Shown piece by piece: positions 1-6,116 of a stretch of DNA of 9,854 nucleotides. The stretch comes from Microbacteriaceae bacterium (lineage in GTDB: Bacteria > Actinomycetota > Actinomycetes > Actinomycetales > Microbacteriaceae). Position 1 is the first letter of the stretch, and the number at the start of each line of letters is the position of its first letter. Made by a program: the position numbers and the translations under genes. The notes under the pieces were generated by a model. That model did no database searches. It was given only the letters and a program-made list of their open reading frames with translations, and was not told the origin of the DNA. The DNA is taken from the NCBI GenBank assembly GCA_017744755.1, contig JAGIAU010000021.1:1-9854 (forward strand). The letters run 5' to 3'.

Positions 1-640
1 CCTGCAGCGCGAGCACGCCGGGCCGGTCGTGCGGGTCGGCGCGCGGGATCCAGCGGACCTCGAATCCATGGGGCGCGTTCACCGCCTGCTCGTCCGAGGA
101 GGCCGGGATCTCGAGGATCGCGAGCCCTCGCGCGTCCCGCGGCAGGTCGGCGAGGATGCCGAGGATCGCGGGGAGCGCGGACTCCTCGCCCGCGAGCAGC
201 GTGAACGTCGCATCCGGCAGCGGATCGAAGCCCCTCCCCTGGTCGAGGACGACGACGCGCTCGCCCGGCTGCGCGCGCTGCGCCCACGGCCCGGCGATGC
301 CCTCGTCGCCGTGCGCGACGAAGTCGACGTCGAGCTCGCCGGCCTCCGGGCGGTGGAAGCGCGCGGTGTAGTTGCGGAACGGCGGGCGGGTGCCCGACCT
401 GGCGGTGAGGTACCGGAGGTAGCCGCCGATGCCGAAGCGCTCCGGGACGGCGTCGAAGTCGGTCGTCCCGTCCGGCCTCGGCAGGAACAGCCGGAACCAC
501 TGGTCGTAGCCGTGCGCCGGCAGCCGCCGGAGGTCCTCGCCCCCGAAGGTCACCCGCTGCATGTGCTCGGTCACCCGTTCGGTGCGCAGCACCTCCGCGC
601 CGTAGATCCCGGAGAGCTTGCGGCCGTCGTCGAATCCCAT
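1..640 (-). CDS. Siderophore-interacting protein (FAD-dependent ferric-siderophore reductase), partial
   Basis: Predicted cytoplasmic flavin reductase that releases iron from imported ferric siderophores (SIP/ViuB family). The window edge cuts the C-terminus; 213 residues are visible, against roughly 250-280 for the family. Visible landmarks: an N-terminal FAD-binding barrel with the RNYT flavin-binding motif at residues 89-92, the HGDEGIAGPWA stretch at about 110-120, and the start of the NAD(P)H-binding SIP domain with AGEESALPAI at 150-159. The ATG at 640-638 is preceded by a modest Shine-Dalgarno (GAAGGG, 5 nt spacing). Upstream lie a promoter and an IdeR/DtxR-type box, which fits repression when iron is plentiful. 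The family assignment is strong; the specific siderophore cannot be told from the sequence. Confidence 0.93.
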   Translation of the reverse strand, partial: MGFDDGRKLSGIYGAEVLRTERVTEHMQRVTFGGEDLRRLPAHGYDQWFRLFLPRPDGTTDFDAVPERFGIGGYLRYLTARSGTRPPFRNYTARFHRPEAGELDVDFVAHGDEGIAGPWAQRAQPGERVVVLDQGRGFDPLPDATFTLLAGEESALPAILGILADLPRDARGLAILEIPASSDEQAVNAPHGFEVRWIPRADPHDRPGVLALQ

Positions 641-668
641 GGCATCCCTTCAGCGCGTTCCATCACTC

Positions 669-698
669 ATATTAGGAAAGCCTAACCTGACTTATGAA
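669..698 (-). promoter_or_regulatory. Iron-regulated promoter of the siderophore-interacting gene
   Basis: On the minus strand a -10-like TAATAT (674-669) follows a -35-like TTCATA (698-693) with an 18-bp spacer. It lies 29 nt upstream of the flavin reductase start. The iron box fills the spacer and touches the -10, so a bound repressor would block RNA polymerase. The -35 overlaps the end of the upstream cupin gene. Promoter elements were judged by eye. Confidence 0.55.
672..690. promoter_or_regulatory. IdeR/DtxR-type iron box
   Basis: The 19-bp sequence TTAGGAAAGCCTAACCTGA matches the known IdeR/DtxR consensus TTAGGTTAGSCTAACCTAA at 16 of 19 positions, with the right half nearly perfect. 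It sits between the cupin stop codon and the siderophore-interacting gene, on that gene's predicted promoter. This fits Fe(II)-dependent repression by an IdeR/DtxR homologue. Confidence 0.85.
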
Positions 699-1219
699 CT
701 CGGCGGCGACTCCCGCAGGTCCGCGTCCGGCTCCCCCTCGTAGTACCCGGTGCGCGCGGCGTCGAAGGTCAGCCCCGCGTCGAACCGCGAGATCGTCCCC
801 GTCTTCCCCGAGTCCGGGTAGTGGAACACGTCCGGGTCGGAGGTCGAGTCGATGTCGACGTAGCGCAGCGGCTCCGCGCCCGTGTTCGTCATCCGGTGCG
901 CGCCCGCCGGTCCGGGCGGGAACGCGACGACGTCGCCCGACCCGACCGCGAACTCGCCGCCCGGCGTCCGCACGAGCCCGCTGCCGCTCAGGATGACGTA
1001 GCTCTCCGTGACGCCCTCGTGCCAGTGATACGGATACGCCGACTTCCCCGGGGGGATCTCCATGAACGCGATCTGGAGCTGGTTCCCCGCGGCGGGCACG
1101 ACGACCCGCTTCCGGTACTCGAACGCGCCCTGCGCCGCCGCCCGCGTGAACCGCCCCCTGCTCGCATCGACGGGCTCGAAGTCCTCGAACGCGCCGTGCA
1201 CCACCTCGTCGAACGCCAT
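692..1219 (-). CDS. Cupin-domain protein
   Basis: A 175-residue single-domain cupin, probably a cytoplasmic metal-binding protein of unknown substrate. The first cupin motif reads HWHEGVTE, giving metal ligands H65, H67 and E72. The second motif, PPGPAGAHRMTN, supplies H108. The ATG at 1219-1217 has a clear Shine-Dalgarno, GAGGAG, 9 nt upstream; a different-frame ATG just before it is not used. About 65 residues follow the cupin motifs and contain a Tyr/Asp-rich stretch (YYEGEPDADL) with no motif I recognise. The gene lies upstream of the flavin reductase on the same strand, but the iron-box promoter between them suggests separate control. The cupin fold is certain; the reaction (isomerase, dioxygenase or simple sugar binding) is not determinable. 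Confidence 0.9.
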   Translation of the reverse strand: MAFDEVVHGAFEDFEPVDASRGRFTRAAAQGAFEYRKRVVVPAAGNQLQIAFMEIPPGKSAYPYHWHEGVTESYVILSGSGLVRTPGGEFAVGSGDVVAFPPGPAGAHRMTNTGAEPLRYVDIDSTSDPDVFHYPDSGKTGTISRFDAGLTFDAARTGYYEGEPDADLRESPPSS

Positions 1220-1271
1220 GCGGCCATTCTCCTCGCGGTCTTCGCGGCGTCGGAACCGACCGTTCGGGGCG

Positions 1272-1277
1272 TAGGAT
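1272..1277 (+). promoter_or_regulatory. Candidate -10 element for the glycosyltransferase operon
   Basis: TAGGAT lies in the 195-bp gap between the divergent cupin and glycosyltransferase genes, and the same hexamer precedes the membrane-protein gene at 6648. No good -35 is visible, and the implied leader to the GTG at 1415 is about 130 nt. I saw no hairpin or conserved RNA in that leader and nothing else in the gap. Confidence 0.28.
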
Positions 1278-1414
1278 CGACGCAAGGGCCGCCCGCGGCA
1301 TGACCGCGCCGGGAGGCCCACCGGATCGTTCATGGATCCCGCGAGAGGTGCCGATCGGCAGACGTCTCGTTCATCGCCACTGCCCGATGGCATCGGCTGA
1401 GGATCGGACGTCCC

Positions 1415-2539
1415 GTGACCGCATTCGGCTTGCTCAGCACCTATCCGCCCACCCGGTGCGGCCTCGCGACCTTCACCGCCGCGCTCGCCTCGGCCCTCCC
1501 CGGACGCGGCGATCCGGACTCGCAGGTCGTCCGCGTCGACGACCTGATCCCCACGGGCCCGCCATCCCCGGGACCGCGCACCGTGATCGTGGGCGAGCTC
1601 CATCCGGGCGAGGCTGCCGGTCGAAGCGCCGCAGCCATCGCCCTCAGCGACTGCGACGTGGCGATCGTGCAGCACGAGTACGGGATCTACGGCGGGCGCG
1701 ACGGCGACGAGATCCTCGACGTGCTCGCCCGCGTCACGTCGCCGCGGATCGTCGTCCTGCACACGGTCCGCGAGGCCCCGAGCGCCTACCAGCGGTGGCT
1801 CCTGGACCGAGTCGCCGGCCTCGCCTCGGCCGTCGTCGTGATGACCGAGGCGGCGAGCGAGACGCTCGCCCGCCGTTACTCGGTGTCGCCGTCGAAGGTG
1901 CATGTGATCCCGCATGGGGTCGCCGACCCGTGGCGCGCCGCTCCCTCGGTGCGTCGTTCCCACGATCGCCCGACCGTGCTCAGCTGGGGGCTGCTCGGCC
2001 CTGGCAAGGGCGTGGAATGGGGCATTCGCGCGCTCGCGCTCCAGCCCGCGGTCGAGCCCGCACCGCGCTATGTGATCGCGGGGCAGACGCATCCGAAGGT
2101 GGCTGCCGAGGCGGGCGAGAGCTACCGCGACTCGCTCCTCGCCCTCGCGCTCGAGCTCGGCGTCGACGCGGACGTGGAGATCGACGGACGCTATCGCGAT
2201 GCGCCGGAGCTGGCCGCGCTCGTGCTGGCGGCGGATGTCGTGCTGCTCCCCTACGATTCGCGCGAGCAGAGCACCTCCGGGGTCCTGGTGGAGGCGCTGG
2301 CCGCCGGCAAGCCGGTCATCGCGACACGGTTCCCGCACGCGGTCGAGCTGCTCTCCGGCGGAGCCGGGATCCTCGTCGGGCACGAGGACCCGCAGGAGAT
2401 CGCCGTGGCCCTGCATCGCGTCCTGCAGCGCGGGACGCGCGACACCGCGGGTCCGAGGGCTCCGGCGAACAGCTGGGAGGCGGTCGCGGCGCAGTACCGT
2501 GGCCTCGCCGAGGGGCTCGTGCAGGCAGCCGCCGCATGA
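1415..2539 (+). CDS. Glycosyltransferase, GT4-type (GT-B fold)
   Basis: A 374-residue cytoplasmic or membrane-peripheral glycosyltransferase predicted to move a sugar from a nucleotide donor. The N-terminal Rossmann half opens with GLLSTYPPTRCGLATFTAAL (residues 5-24), the acceptor-side glycine loop typical of GT4. The donor half shows VIPHGV (164-169), GLLGPGKG (192-199) and the sugar-nucleotide site EQSTSGVLVEALAAGKPVIA (284-303). In that site the first Glu of the usual E-x7-E is Gln285, with Glu284 beside it and Glu293 in place. The GTG start is preferred because no earlier start exists in frame and the protein begins at the expected fold boundary; its Shine-Dalgarno is weak. The stop overlaps the next gene's ATG (ATGA), implying translational coupling. 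Sugar and acceptor are unknown. Confidence 0.88.
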   Translation: MTAFGLLSTYPPTRCGLATFTAALASALPGRGDPDSQVVRVDDLIPTGPPSPGPRTVIVGELHPGEAAGRSAAAIALSDCDVAIVQHEYGIYGGRDGDEILDVLARVTSPRIVVLHTVREAPSAYQRWLLDRVAGLASAVVVMTEAASETLARRYSVSPSKVHVIPHGVADPWRAAPSVRRSHDRPTVLSWGLLGPGKGVEWGIRALALQPAVEPAPRYVIAGQTHPKVAAEAGESYRDSLLALALELGVDADVEIDGRYRDAPELAALVLAADVVLLPYDSREQSTSGVLVEALAAGKPVIATRFPHAVELLSGGAGILVGHEDPQEIAVALHRVLQRGTRDTAGPRAPANSWEAVAAQYRGLAEGLVQAAAA

Positions 2540-3564
2540 GCATCGACGCCGGGTGGGCCCTCCCCTACCGTCATCTCGCCCGCCTGACGACGCTCCGAGG
2601 CGTCTACGAGCATGCCCGGCACGACGCGCCACGGGCCGAGCACGGCTACTGCACCGATGACATCGCTCGCGCGCTCGTCGTCGCGATCCGCGAGCCGGCG
2701 CCCGCCCCCGAGCTCGAGCAGCTCGCGCAGACCTGCCTGGGCTACCTGGACTTCGCCGTCGTGCCCGGCGGCCGGGTCCGCAATCGCATGAGCAGGACGG
2801 GCCGATGGACCGACGCGGCGGCGATCGGCGACTGGTGGGGCCGGGCGATCGCGGCCCTCGGCTTCACGGCGGTGAACGCGCGCCGGGCCGAAGACCGTCA
2901 ACGCGCCCGGCTCGCCTTCCTGCGCGCCGCGGAGCGGCGCTCGCCCGATGTCAGGGCGTCCGCCTTCGCGGCCCTCGGTGCGGCGGAGCTCGTCCGGGCG
3001 CATCCAGAGCTGAGCGCGGCCCGGCAGCTCCTCGACGCGTCGCTCGCGGTGATCCCGCTGGCGCCGGGCGCCCGCTGGGACTGGCCGGAGCCGCGGCTGC
3101 GCTACGCGAACGCGACGCTGTGCGAGGCCCTCATCGCAGGCGGGAACGCCCTCGACCGACCGGAGCTGGTCGATCGAGGGCTGGAGCTGCTCGCCTTCCT
3201 CCTGCGCACGGAGACCGCCACGGATGGCCGGCTGTCGGTGACCGGCTCGGCGGGGTGGGCGCCCGGTGAGCGGGGGCCGCTCTGGGACCAGCAGCCGATC
3301 GAGGTCGCGGCGATCGCCGACGCCTGCGTCCGCGCGTTCGAGGTCACGGGCGCGCCGGTGTGGCGCGATGGGGTGCGTCTGGCCTGGAACTGGTTCCTCG
3401 GGGCGAACGACTCGAACACGCCGATGGTCGACCTCCGGACGGGGGCCGGGTACGACGGCCTCGAGCCGGGCGGCCGGAACAGCAACCGCGGCGCCGAATC
3501 GACGCTCGCGGCTCTGAGCACCCACCAGCGCCTCCGGGAGCTCGGTCTCGCCGCCGCGGGTTGA
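2536..3564 (+). CDS. Predicted all-helical glycosidase-like protein paired with the glycosyltransferase
   Basis: A 342-residue soluble protein with no signal peptide, made of repeated helical hairpins that suggest an (alpha/alpha)6-barrel like six-hairpin glycosidases. Motifs that look conserved are HGYCTDD (36-42), a Trp-rich patch around W100-W101, WPEPRLRYANATL (183-195), WDQQPIEV (250-257) and a C-terminal GLEPGGRNSNRGAESTL (308-324). Acidic residues within these (D41, D42, E185, D251, E256) are candidate active-site positions. The start overlaps the glycosyltransferase stop by four bases, so the two are almost certainly co-translated and act on the same glycan. From memory, similar proteins sit beside GT4 enzymes and sometimes GH130 mannoside phosphorylases; no GH130 gene lies in this window. 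Fold and function are inferred, not demonstrated. Confidence 0.7.
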   Translation: MSIDAGWALPYRHLARLTTLRGVYEHARHDAPRAEHGYCTDDIARALVVAIREPAPAPELEQLAQTCLGYLDFAVVPGGRVRNRMSRTGRWTDAAAIGDWWGRAIAALGFTAVNARRAEDRQRARLAFLRAAERRSPDVRASAFAALGAAELVRAHPELSAARQLLDASLAVIPLAPGARWDWPEPRLRYANATLCEALIAGGNALDRPELVDRGLELLAFLLRTETATDGRLSVTGSAGWAPGERGPLWDQQPIEVAAIADACVRAFEVTGAPVWRDGVRLAWNWFLGANDSNTPMVDLRTGAGYDGLEPGGRNSNRGAESTLAALSTHQRLRELGLAAAG

Positions 3565-3587
3565 TCCGGGCCGCCGTCGGGGACGCA

Positions 3588-3618
3588 GAAGGCCCCGGTC
3601 CACCGGACCGGGGCCTTC
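3588..3618. terminator. Bidirectional hairpin terminator
   Basis: A perfect 14-bp inverted repeat, GAAGGCCCCGGTCC paired with its exact complement, flanks a 3-nt loop. It lies 23 bp after the plus-strand operon stop and 6 bp beyond the 3' end of the convergent tRNA-Leu. There is no T-tract on either side, which is usual for actinobacterial terminators. It would serve both convergent transcripts. Confidence 0.85.
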
Positions 3619-3624
3619 GCTCTG

Positions 3625-3707
3625 TGCGCGAGGGGGGACTTGAACCCCCACGCCCTAACGGGCACTAGCACCTCAAGCTAGCGCGTCTGCCATTCCGCCA
3701 CCCGCGC
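3625..3707 (-). tRNA. tRNA-Leu (anticodon GAG)
   Basis: An 83-nt class II tRNA on the minus strand. The acceptor stem GCGCGGG pairs with CTCGCGC (one G-T wobble) and the discriminator base is A. The anticodon stem CTAGC/GCTAG encloses the loop TTGAGGT, giving anticodon GAG, which reads CTC and CTT leucine codons. A long variable arm is present, and the T arm is GGGGG-TTCAAGT-CCCCC. CCA is not encoded after the discriminator. Confidence 0.97.
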
Positions 3708-3722
3708 GCGCAACGAGGAGCA

Positions 3723-3728
3723 ACTCTA
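3723..3728 (-). promoter_or_regulatory. Candidate tRNA-Leu -10 element
   Basis: TAGAGT on the minus strand lies 15 nt before the mature tRNA 5' end and abuts the stop codon of the upstream gene. It would start transcription roughly 9 nt before the tRNA. No convincing -35 was found, so co-transcription with the upstream gene is also possible. Confidence 0.35.
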
Positions 3729-4529
3729 TCACCTGTCGCGGCGAAGTCGTGACGAGGGGCGGCGGTGCCCCTTCGACTCGCTGCGCTCGCTCAGGGGGCC
3801 AGTGGGGAGGCTGCGCTCGCTCAGGGGGCGGGCGAGATCCGCGGCAGGATCGACCGCCTGGGCCGTCACGAGGATCGGGTAGTGGTCGCTGCGGCCCTTC
3901 CGGAGCGTCTCGACGCCCAGGATCTCGATGCCCCGGCCCGTCACGAAGTCGAAGTGCCCGCGGATGAGCTTGAGCGACTGATAGGTGCGCTTGTCGGAGA
4001 GGACGAGGTCGTAGCCGCTGCGGTTGAGCCGCTCGCCGAGGCGGTTGTGGAACATCGGGTAGTTGAAGTCCCCGACCATGAGCACCGGCGCCGTCTCCGA
4101 CAGGGTCGAGAGGAGCTCGTGCGCGTCGGCGATCTGCTTGCGGCGCAGCGCGTTCCGCGAGGTGAGCGGTGCGGCATGGATCGAGCCGAGGATGAGCTCC
4201 CGCCCCGACGCATAGGCGCGCAGGTGCACCCCGACGAGCCGTTCCGGCGAGCGCTGCTCGAACATCATGTCGTGCACGGCCCGCTTGAGCGCGAACGTCC
4301 TCGTGCCGAGCAGCTCGAGGCGCTCGTGGCGGTAGTAGATGGCGATCGCGAGCTGGTTCCGCCGCGTGTGCTCCGCCAGCCGGAGGTGGCCGATGCGCTC
4401 CGGAAGCGCGTGCGCGTGAACCTCCTGGAGCGCGAGCGCGTCGAGATCCGGATCGTTCGCGACGATCCCGACGAGTTCCTCGAGCGCCCTGCTGTGCAGC
4501 AGGTTGTAGCTGATGACCCGGAAGACCAC
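3729..4529 (-). CDS. Endonuclease/exonuclease/phosphatase (EEP) family protein with repeat-derived tail
   Basis: A 266-residue Mg-dependent phosphoesterase of the EEP/DNase I-like fold, with no signal peptide, so probably cytoplasmic. The catalytic signature is complete: Asn in SYNLL (N9), Glu in ALQEVH (E36), His in GSIHA (H118), GDFNYP (D154, N156) and the terminal SDH (214-216). The substrate (nucleic acid, lipid or nucleotide phosphodiester) is not evident. The conserved domain ends near residue 224. The tail then reads PLSERS twice (residues 235-240 and 245-250) because a repetitive DNA element lies in the coding frame, followed by a basic end. The GTG start has no Shine-Dalgarno; a -10-like TATCGT ends 7 nt before it, which suggests a leaderless mRNA. 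It diverges from the glutathione peroxidase gene across 57 bp. Confidence 0.87.
   Translation of the reverse strand: MVFRVISYNLLHSRALEELVGIVANDPDLDALALQEVHAHALPERIGHLRLAEHTRRNQLAIAIYYRHERLELLGTRTFALKRAVHDMMFEQRSPERLVGVHLRAYASGRELILGSIHAAPLTSRNALRRKQIADAHELLSTLSETAPVLMVGDFNYPMFHNRLGERLNRSGYDLVLSDKRTYQSLKLIRGHFDFVTGRGIEILGVETLRKGRSDHYPILVTAQAVDPAADLARPLSERSLPTGPLSERSESKGHRRPSSRLRRDR
3768..3829. repeat. GAGCGAGCGCAGCGAG-type repeat with a tandem partial copy
   Basis: The 20-bp unit gctgcgctcgctcagggggc occurs at 3780-3799 and again at 3810-3829. The first copy continues leftward with ccccttcgactc, completing a short element with CCCT and AGGG ends. The second copy lacks that half. From memory, this element type is scattered between genes in many high-GC bacteria, and its reading frame yields the peptide LSERSESKG. 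Here both copies lie within the 3' end of the EEP gene. Confidence 0.75.
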
Positions 4530-4536
4530 GCTCGCG

Positions 4537-4542
4537 ACGATA
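4537..4542 (-). promoter_or_regulatory. -10 element, leaderless start of the EEP gene
   Basis: TATCGT (TANNNT form) is separated by 7 nt from the GTG at 4529, so the predicted transcription start falls at or next to the start codon. A CTGACG 15 bp further upstream is a weak -35 candidate. Confidence 0.42.
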
Positions 4543-4573
4543 CCGGTCCGATATTGCCGTCAGATGACAGGGG

Positions 4574-4579
4574 TACGCT
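4574..4579 (+). promoter_or_regulatory. -10 element, leaderless start of the glutathione peroxidase gene
   Basis: TACGCT (TANNNT form) ends 7 nt before the ATG at 4587. No purine-rich Shine-Dalgarno lies between them. A TTGCCG at 4554-4559 resembles a -35, but its 14-bp spacer is short. Confidence 0.42.
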
Positions 4580-4586
4580 GACGAAC

Positions 4587-5093
4587 ATGGCGGCCACCGA
4601 GGACCTGTACGACATCCCTGTCACGACGATCGACGGGAAGGAGACGACGCTCGCCGACTACCGCGGCAAGGTCGTGATGATCGTCAACGTCGCGTCGAAG
4701 TGCGGCCTGACGCCGCAGTACGAGCAGCTGGAGGCGCTGCAGCGCGAGTACGGCCCGCGCGGCTTCACCGTGCTCGGCTTCCCCTGCAACCAGTTCATGG
4801 GCCAGGAGCCCGGCTCGAACGAGGAGATCCTCGACTACTGCTCGACGACGTGGGGCGTCACCTTCCCCATGTACGCGAAGGTCAAGGTCAACGGCCCCGG
4901 CCTGCACCCGCTCTACAAGGCGCTCAAGCGGACGAAGGACGAGCACGGCCTCGGCGGTCTCGTCGCGTGGAACTTCGAGAAGTTCCTCGTCGCACCCGAT
5001 GGCACCGTGCGCCGGTTCCGCCCGCCGACGAAGCCGGACGACCCGGCGATCGTCGGCGCGATCGAGTCGGCGCTCGAGACGGTGAGCGCGTGA
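4587..5093 (+). CDS. Glutathione peroxidase family, cysteine-type (probably thioredoxin-dependent)
   Basis: A 168-residue cytoplasmic thiol peroxidase that reduces H2O2 and organic hydroperoxides. The catalytic tetrad is visible: peroxidatic Cys39 in NVASKCGLT (Cys, not selenocysteine), Gln73 in FMGQEPG, and Trp128-Asn129 in AWNFEKFLV. The signature GFPCNQF is at 64-70. Cys85 in EILDYCSTTWGVTFP sits where thioredoxin-dependent members carry the resolving cysteine. Actinobacteria generally lack glutathione, so thioredoxin is the likelier reductant (mycothiol is another possibility). Full family length. The stop overlaps the next gene's GTG by GTGA, marking a two-gene operon with the histidine phosphatase. 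Confidence 0.95.
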   Translation: MAATEDLYDIPVTTIDGKETTLADYRGKVVMIVNVASKCGLTPQYEQLEALQREYGPRGFTVLGFPCNQFMGQEPGSNEEILDYCSTTWGVTFPMYAKVKVNGPGLHPLYKALKRTKDEHGLGGLVAWNFEKFLVAPDGTVRRFRPPTKPDDPAIVGAIESALETVSA

Positions 5094-5788
5094 CGCGGCT
5101 CACGCTCATCCGCCACGGACAGACCCCCGCGAACGTCCTCGGCCTGCTCGACACCGACGCCCCCGGCCCCGGCCTCACGGACCTCGGCCTCGCGCAGGCG
5201 GCGGCGCTCCCCCGCCTGCTCGTCGACAGCCCGATCGACCGGGTCTACGTCAGCCGCCTCGTGCGGACGCATTTCACGGCGCGCCCGCTCGCGAACGACC
5301 GGGCCTACGACCTCGTGGAGCTCCCCGGCGTCCATGAGGTCGAGGCGGGCTCCCTGGAGAAGCGCGGCGACGAGGCGGCGGTGCGCCGCTACATGGAGAC
5401 CGCGTTCGCCTGGGGCGGGGGCAACCTCGACGCGCGCATGCCCGACGGACCCGACGGGTACGACTTCTTCGGCCGCTACGACGCCGACATCGAGCGCGTC
5501 GTGCGCGAGTCGCAGCATCCCGTCATCGTGAGCCACGGCGCGGCGATCCGCATCTGGGTCGCCGCGCGCGCGAAGAACATCGGCCCCGAGTTCACGGCCC
5601 TGCATCACCTGCCGAACACGGGCGTCGTCGAGCTCGAGGGCTCCCCGGGCGACTGGCGGCTGCTCTCCTGGCCGAACGCCCCCATCGACGACCCGGACCC
5701 CGTCGACCGCGAGTTCGGGATCGCGGAGGCGCCTGCGACGGTCGTCAGCACGACGGGCGCGGTGCCCACGCAGCCGGTGCGGGAATAG
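5090..5788 (+). CDS. Histidine phosphatase superfamily protein (phosphoglycerate mutase-like)
   Basis: A 232-residue cytoplasmic phosphatase of branch 1 of the histidine phosphatase superfamily. It uses a phospho-histidine intermediate. The nucleophile motif LIRHGQT (residues 6-12) has Arg8 and His9. VSRLVRT (54-60) supplies the second Arg, Glu83 in VHEVEAG is the likely acid, and VSHG (147-150) holds the second catalytic His149. The last 20 or so residues form a Ala/Thr/Val/Pro-rich tail without domain character. The GTG start overlaps the peroxidase stop and gives a protein that begins directly at the first beta strand; longer in-frame starts would run through the peroxidase coding region. 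Substrate unknown; small phosphorylated metabolites or sugar phosphates are typical. Confidence 0.9.
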   Translation: MTRLTLIRHGQTPANVLGLLDTDAPGPGLTDLGLAQAAALPRLLVDSPIDRVYVSRLVRTHFTARPLANDRAYDLVELPGVHEVEAGSLEKRGDEAAVRRYMETAFAWGGGNLDARMPDGPDGYDFFGRYDADIERVVRESQHPVIVSHGAAIRIWVAARAKNIGPEFTALHHLPNTGVVELEGSPGDWRLLSWPNAPIDDPDPVDREFGIAEAPATVVSTTGAVPTQPVRE

Positions 5789-5805
5789 TCACCGGGTCGA
5801 TGGCG

Positions 5806-5811
5806 TAGAAG
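5806..5811 (+). promoter_or_regulatory. Candidate -10 element, leaderless start of the GNAT gene
   Basis: TAGAAG ends 6 nt before the ATG at 5818 and no Shine-Dalgarno is clear. The last base departs from the TANNNT pattern, so this is the weakest of the leaderless candidates. Read-through from the phosphatase gene 29 bp upstream is an alternative. Confidence 0.3.
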
Positions 5812-5817
5812 GTTCCC

Positions 5818-6102
5818 ATGAGCGCTCCCGATTTCAGCGACAACGCGGCCGCGAGCCGCTACGAGCTGCGCATCGACGGCGAGCTCATCGGCACCGCCGA
5901 CTACGCGCTCCGCGGCGACGTCGTGGCGATCACCCGCGTCTACACGCGGCCGACCCACCGCAACCAGGGCCTCGCCTTCCGCACGACGGAGTACGCCGTC
6001 GGCCGGATCATCGCGGACGGCCACCGGATCCTGCCGATGTGCTGGGTCGCGGAGAAGTACCTCGACTCGCACCCGGAGCTCGCCGCGCACGTCGCGCGCT
6101 GA
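5818..6102 (+). CDS. Small GNAT-like N-acetyltransferase (COG2388/GNAT_acetyltr_2 type)
   Basis: A 94-residue single-domain protein of the small GNAT group. It starts with a beta hairpin (YELRIDGELIGTADYALRGD, 15-34), then the central strand VYTRPTHRNQGLAFR (41-55), which carries the acetyl-CoA pyrophosphate-binding loop in the R-x-Q-G-L-A form. The C-terminal signature is LPMCWVAEKYLDSHPEL (72-88), including the conserved Cys75 and Tyr81. About 90-100 residues is normal for this group, so it is complete. It ends only 14 bp from the stop of the convergent downstream gene. The substrate is unknown; these proteins are often called 'predicted acetyltransferase' without a tested role. Confidence 0.88.
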   Translation: MSAPDFSDNAAASRYELRIDGELIGTADYALRGDVVAITRVYTRPTHRNQGLAFRTTEYAVGRIIADGHRILPMCWVAEKYLDSHPELAAHVAR

Positions 6103-6116
6103 ACGCCCTCAGCTGG

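Noticed and set aside
29..685. 218-residue plus-strand open frame opposite the siderophore-interacting gene
   Set aside because: Arg/Glu/Ala-rich composition with no domain; it is the antisense shadow of a clear flavin reductase gene and runs over the iron box.
1220..1414. 195-bp divergent gap checked for a riboswitch, small RNA or small gene
   Set aside because: No convincing paired stems, conserved RNA motif or small open frame with a Shine-Dalgarno was found; only a weak -10 candidate.
692..2632. 646-residue minus-strand frame that would extend the cupin far upstream
   Set aside because: Only the last 175 residues have cupin homology and they begin at a well-placed Shine-Dalgarno. The rest is antisense to the glycosyltransferase.
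1300..3564. 754-residue plus-strand frame starting at the ATG at 1300, in frame with the helical protein
   Set aside because: Its first 412 codons overlap the glycosyltransferase in another frame and give Arg-rich nonsense. The true start is the ATGA junction at 2536.
3625..3707. tRNA-Leu as a possible integration site for a mobile element
   Set aside because: No integrase, no repeat of the tRNA 3' end nearby, and the flanks are ordinary host genes of uniform composition.
3768..3829. Repeat pair considered as the start of a CRISPR array
   Set aside because: There are only two copies, the second truncated, 10 bp apart, with no spacer pattern and no cas genes. It fits a dispersed palindromic-type element.
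3765..5093. 442-residue plus-strand frame extending the glutathione peroxidase upstream
   Set aside because: The extra part is antisense to the EEP gene and lacks any domain. Peroxidase homology begins right after the ATG at 4587.
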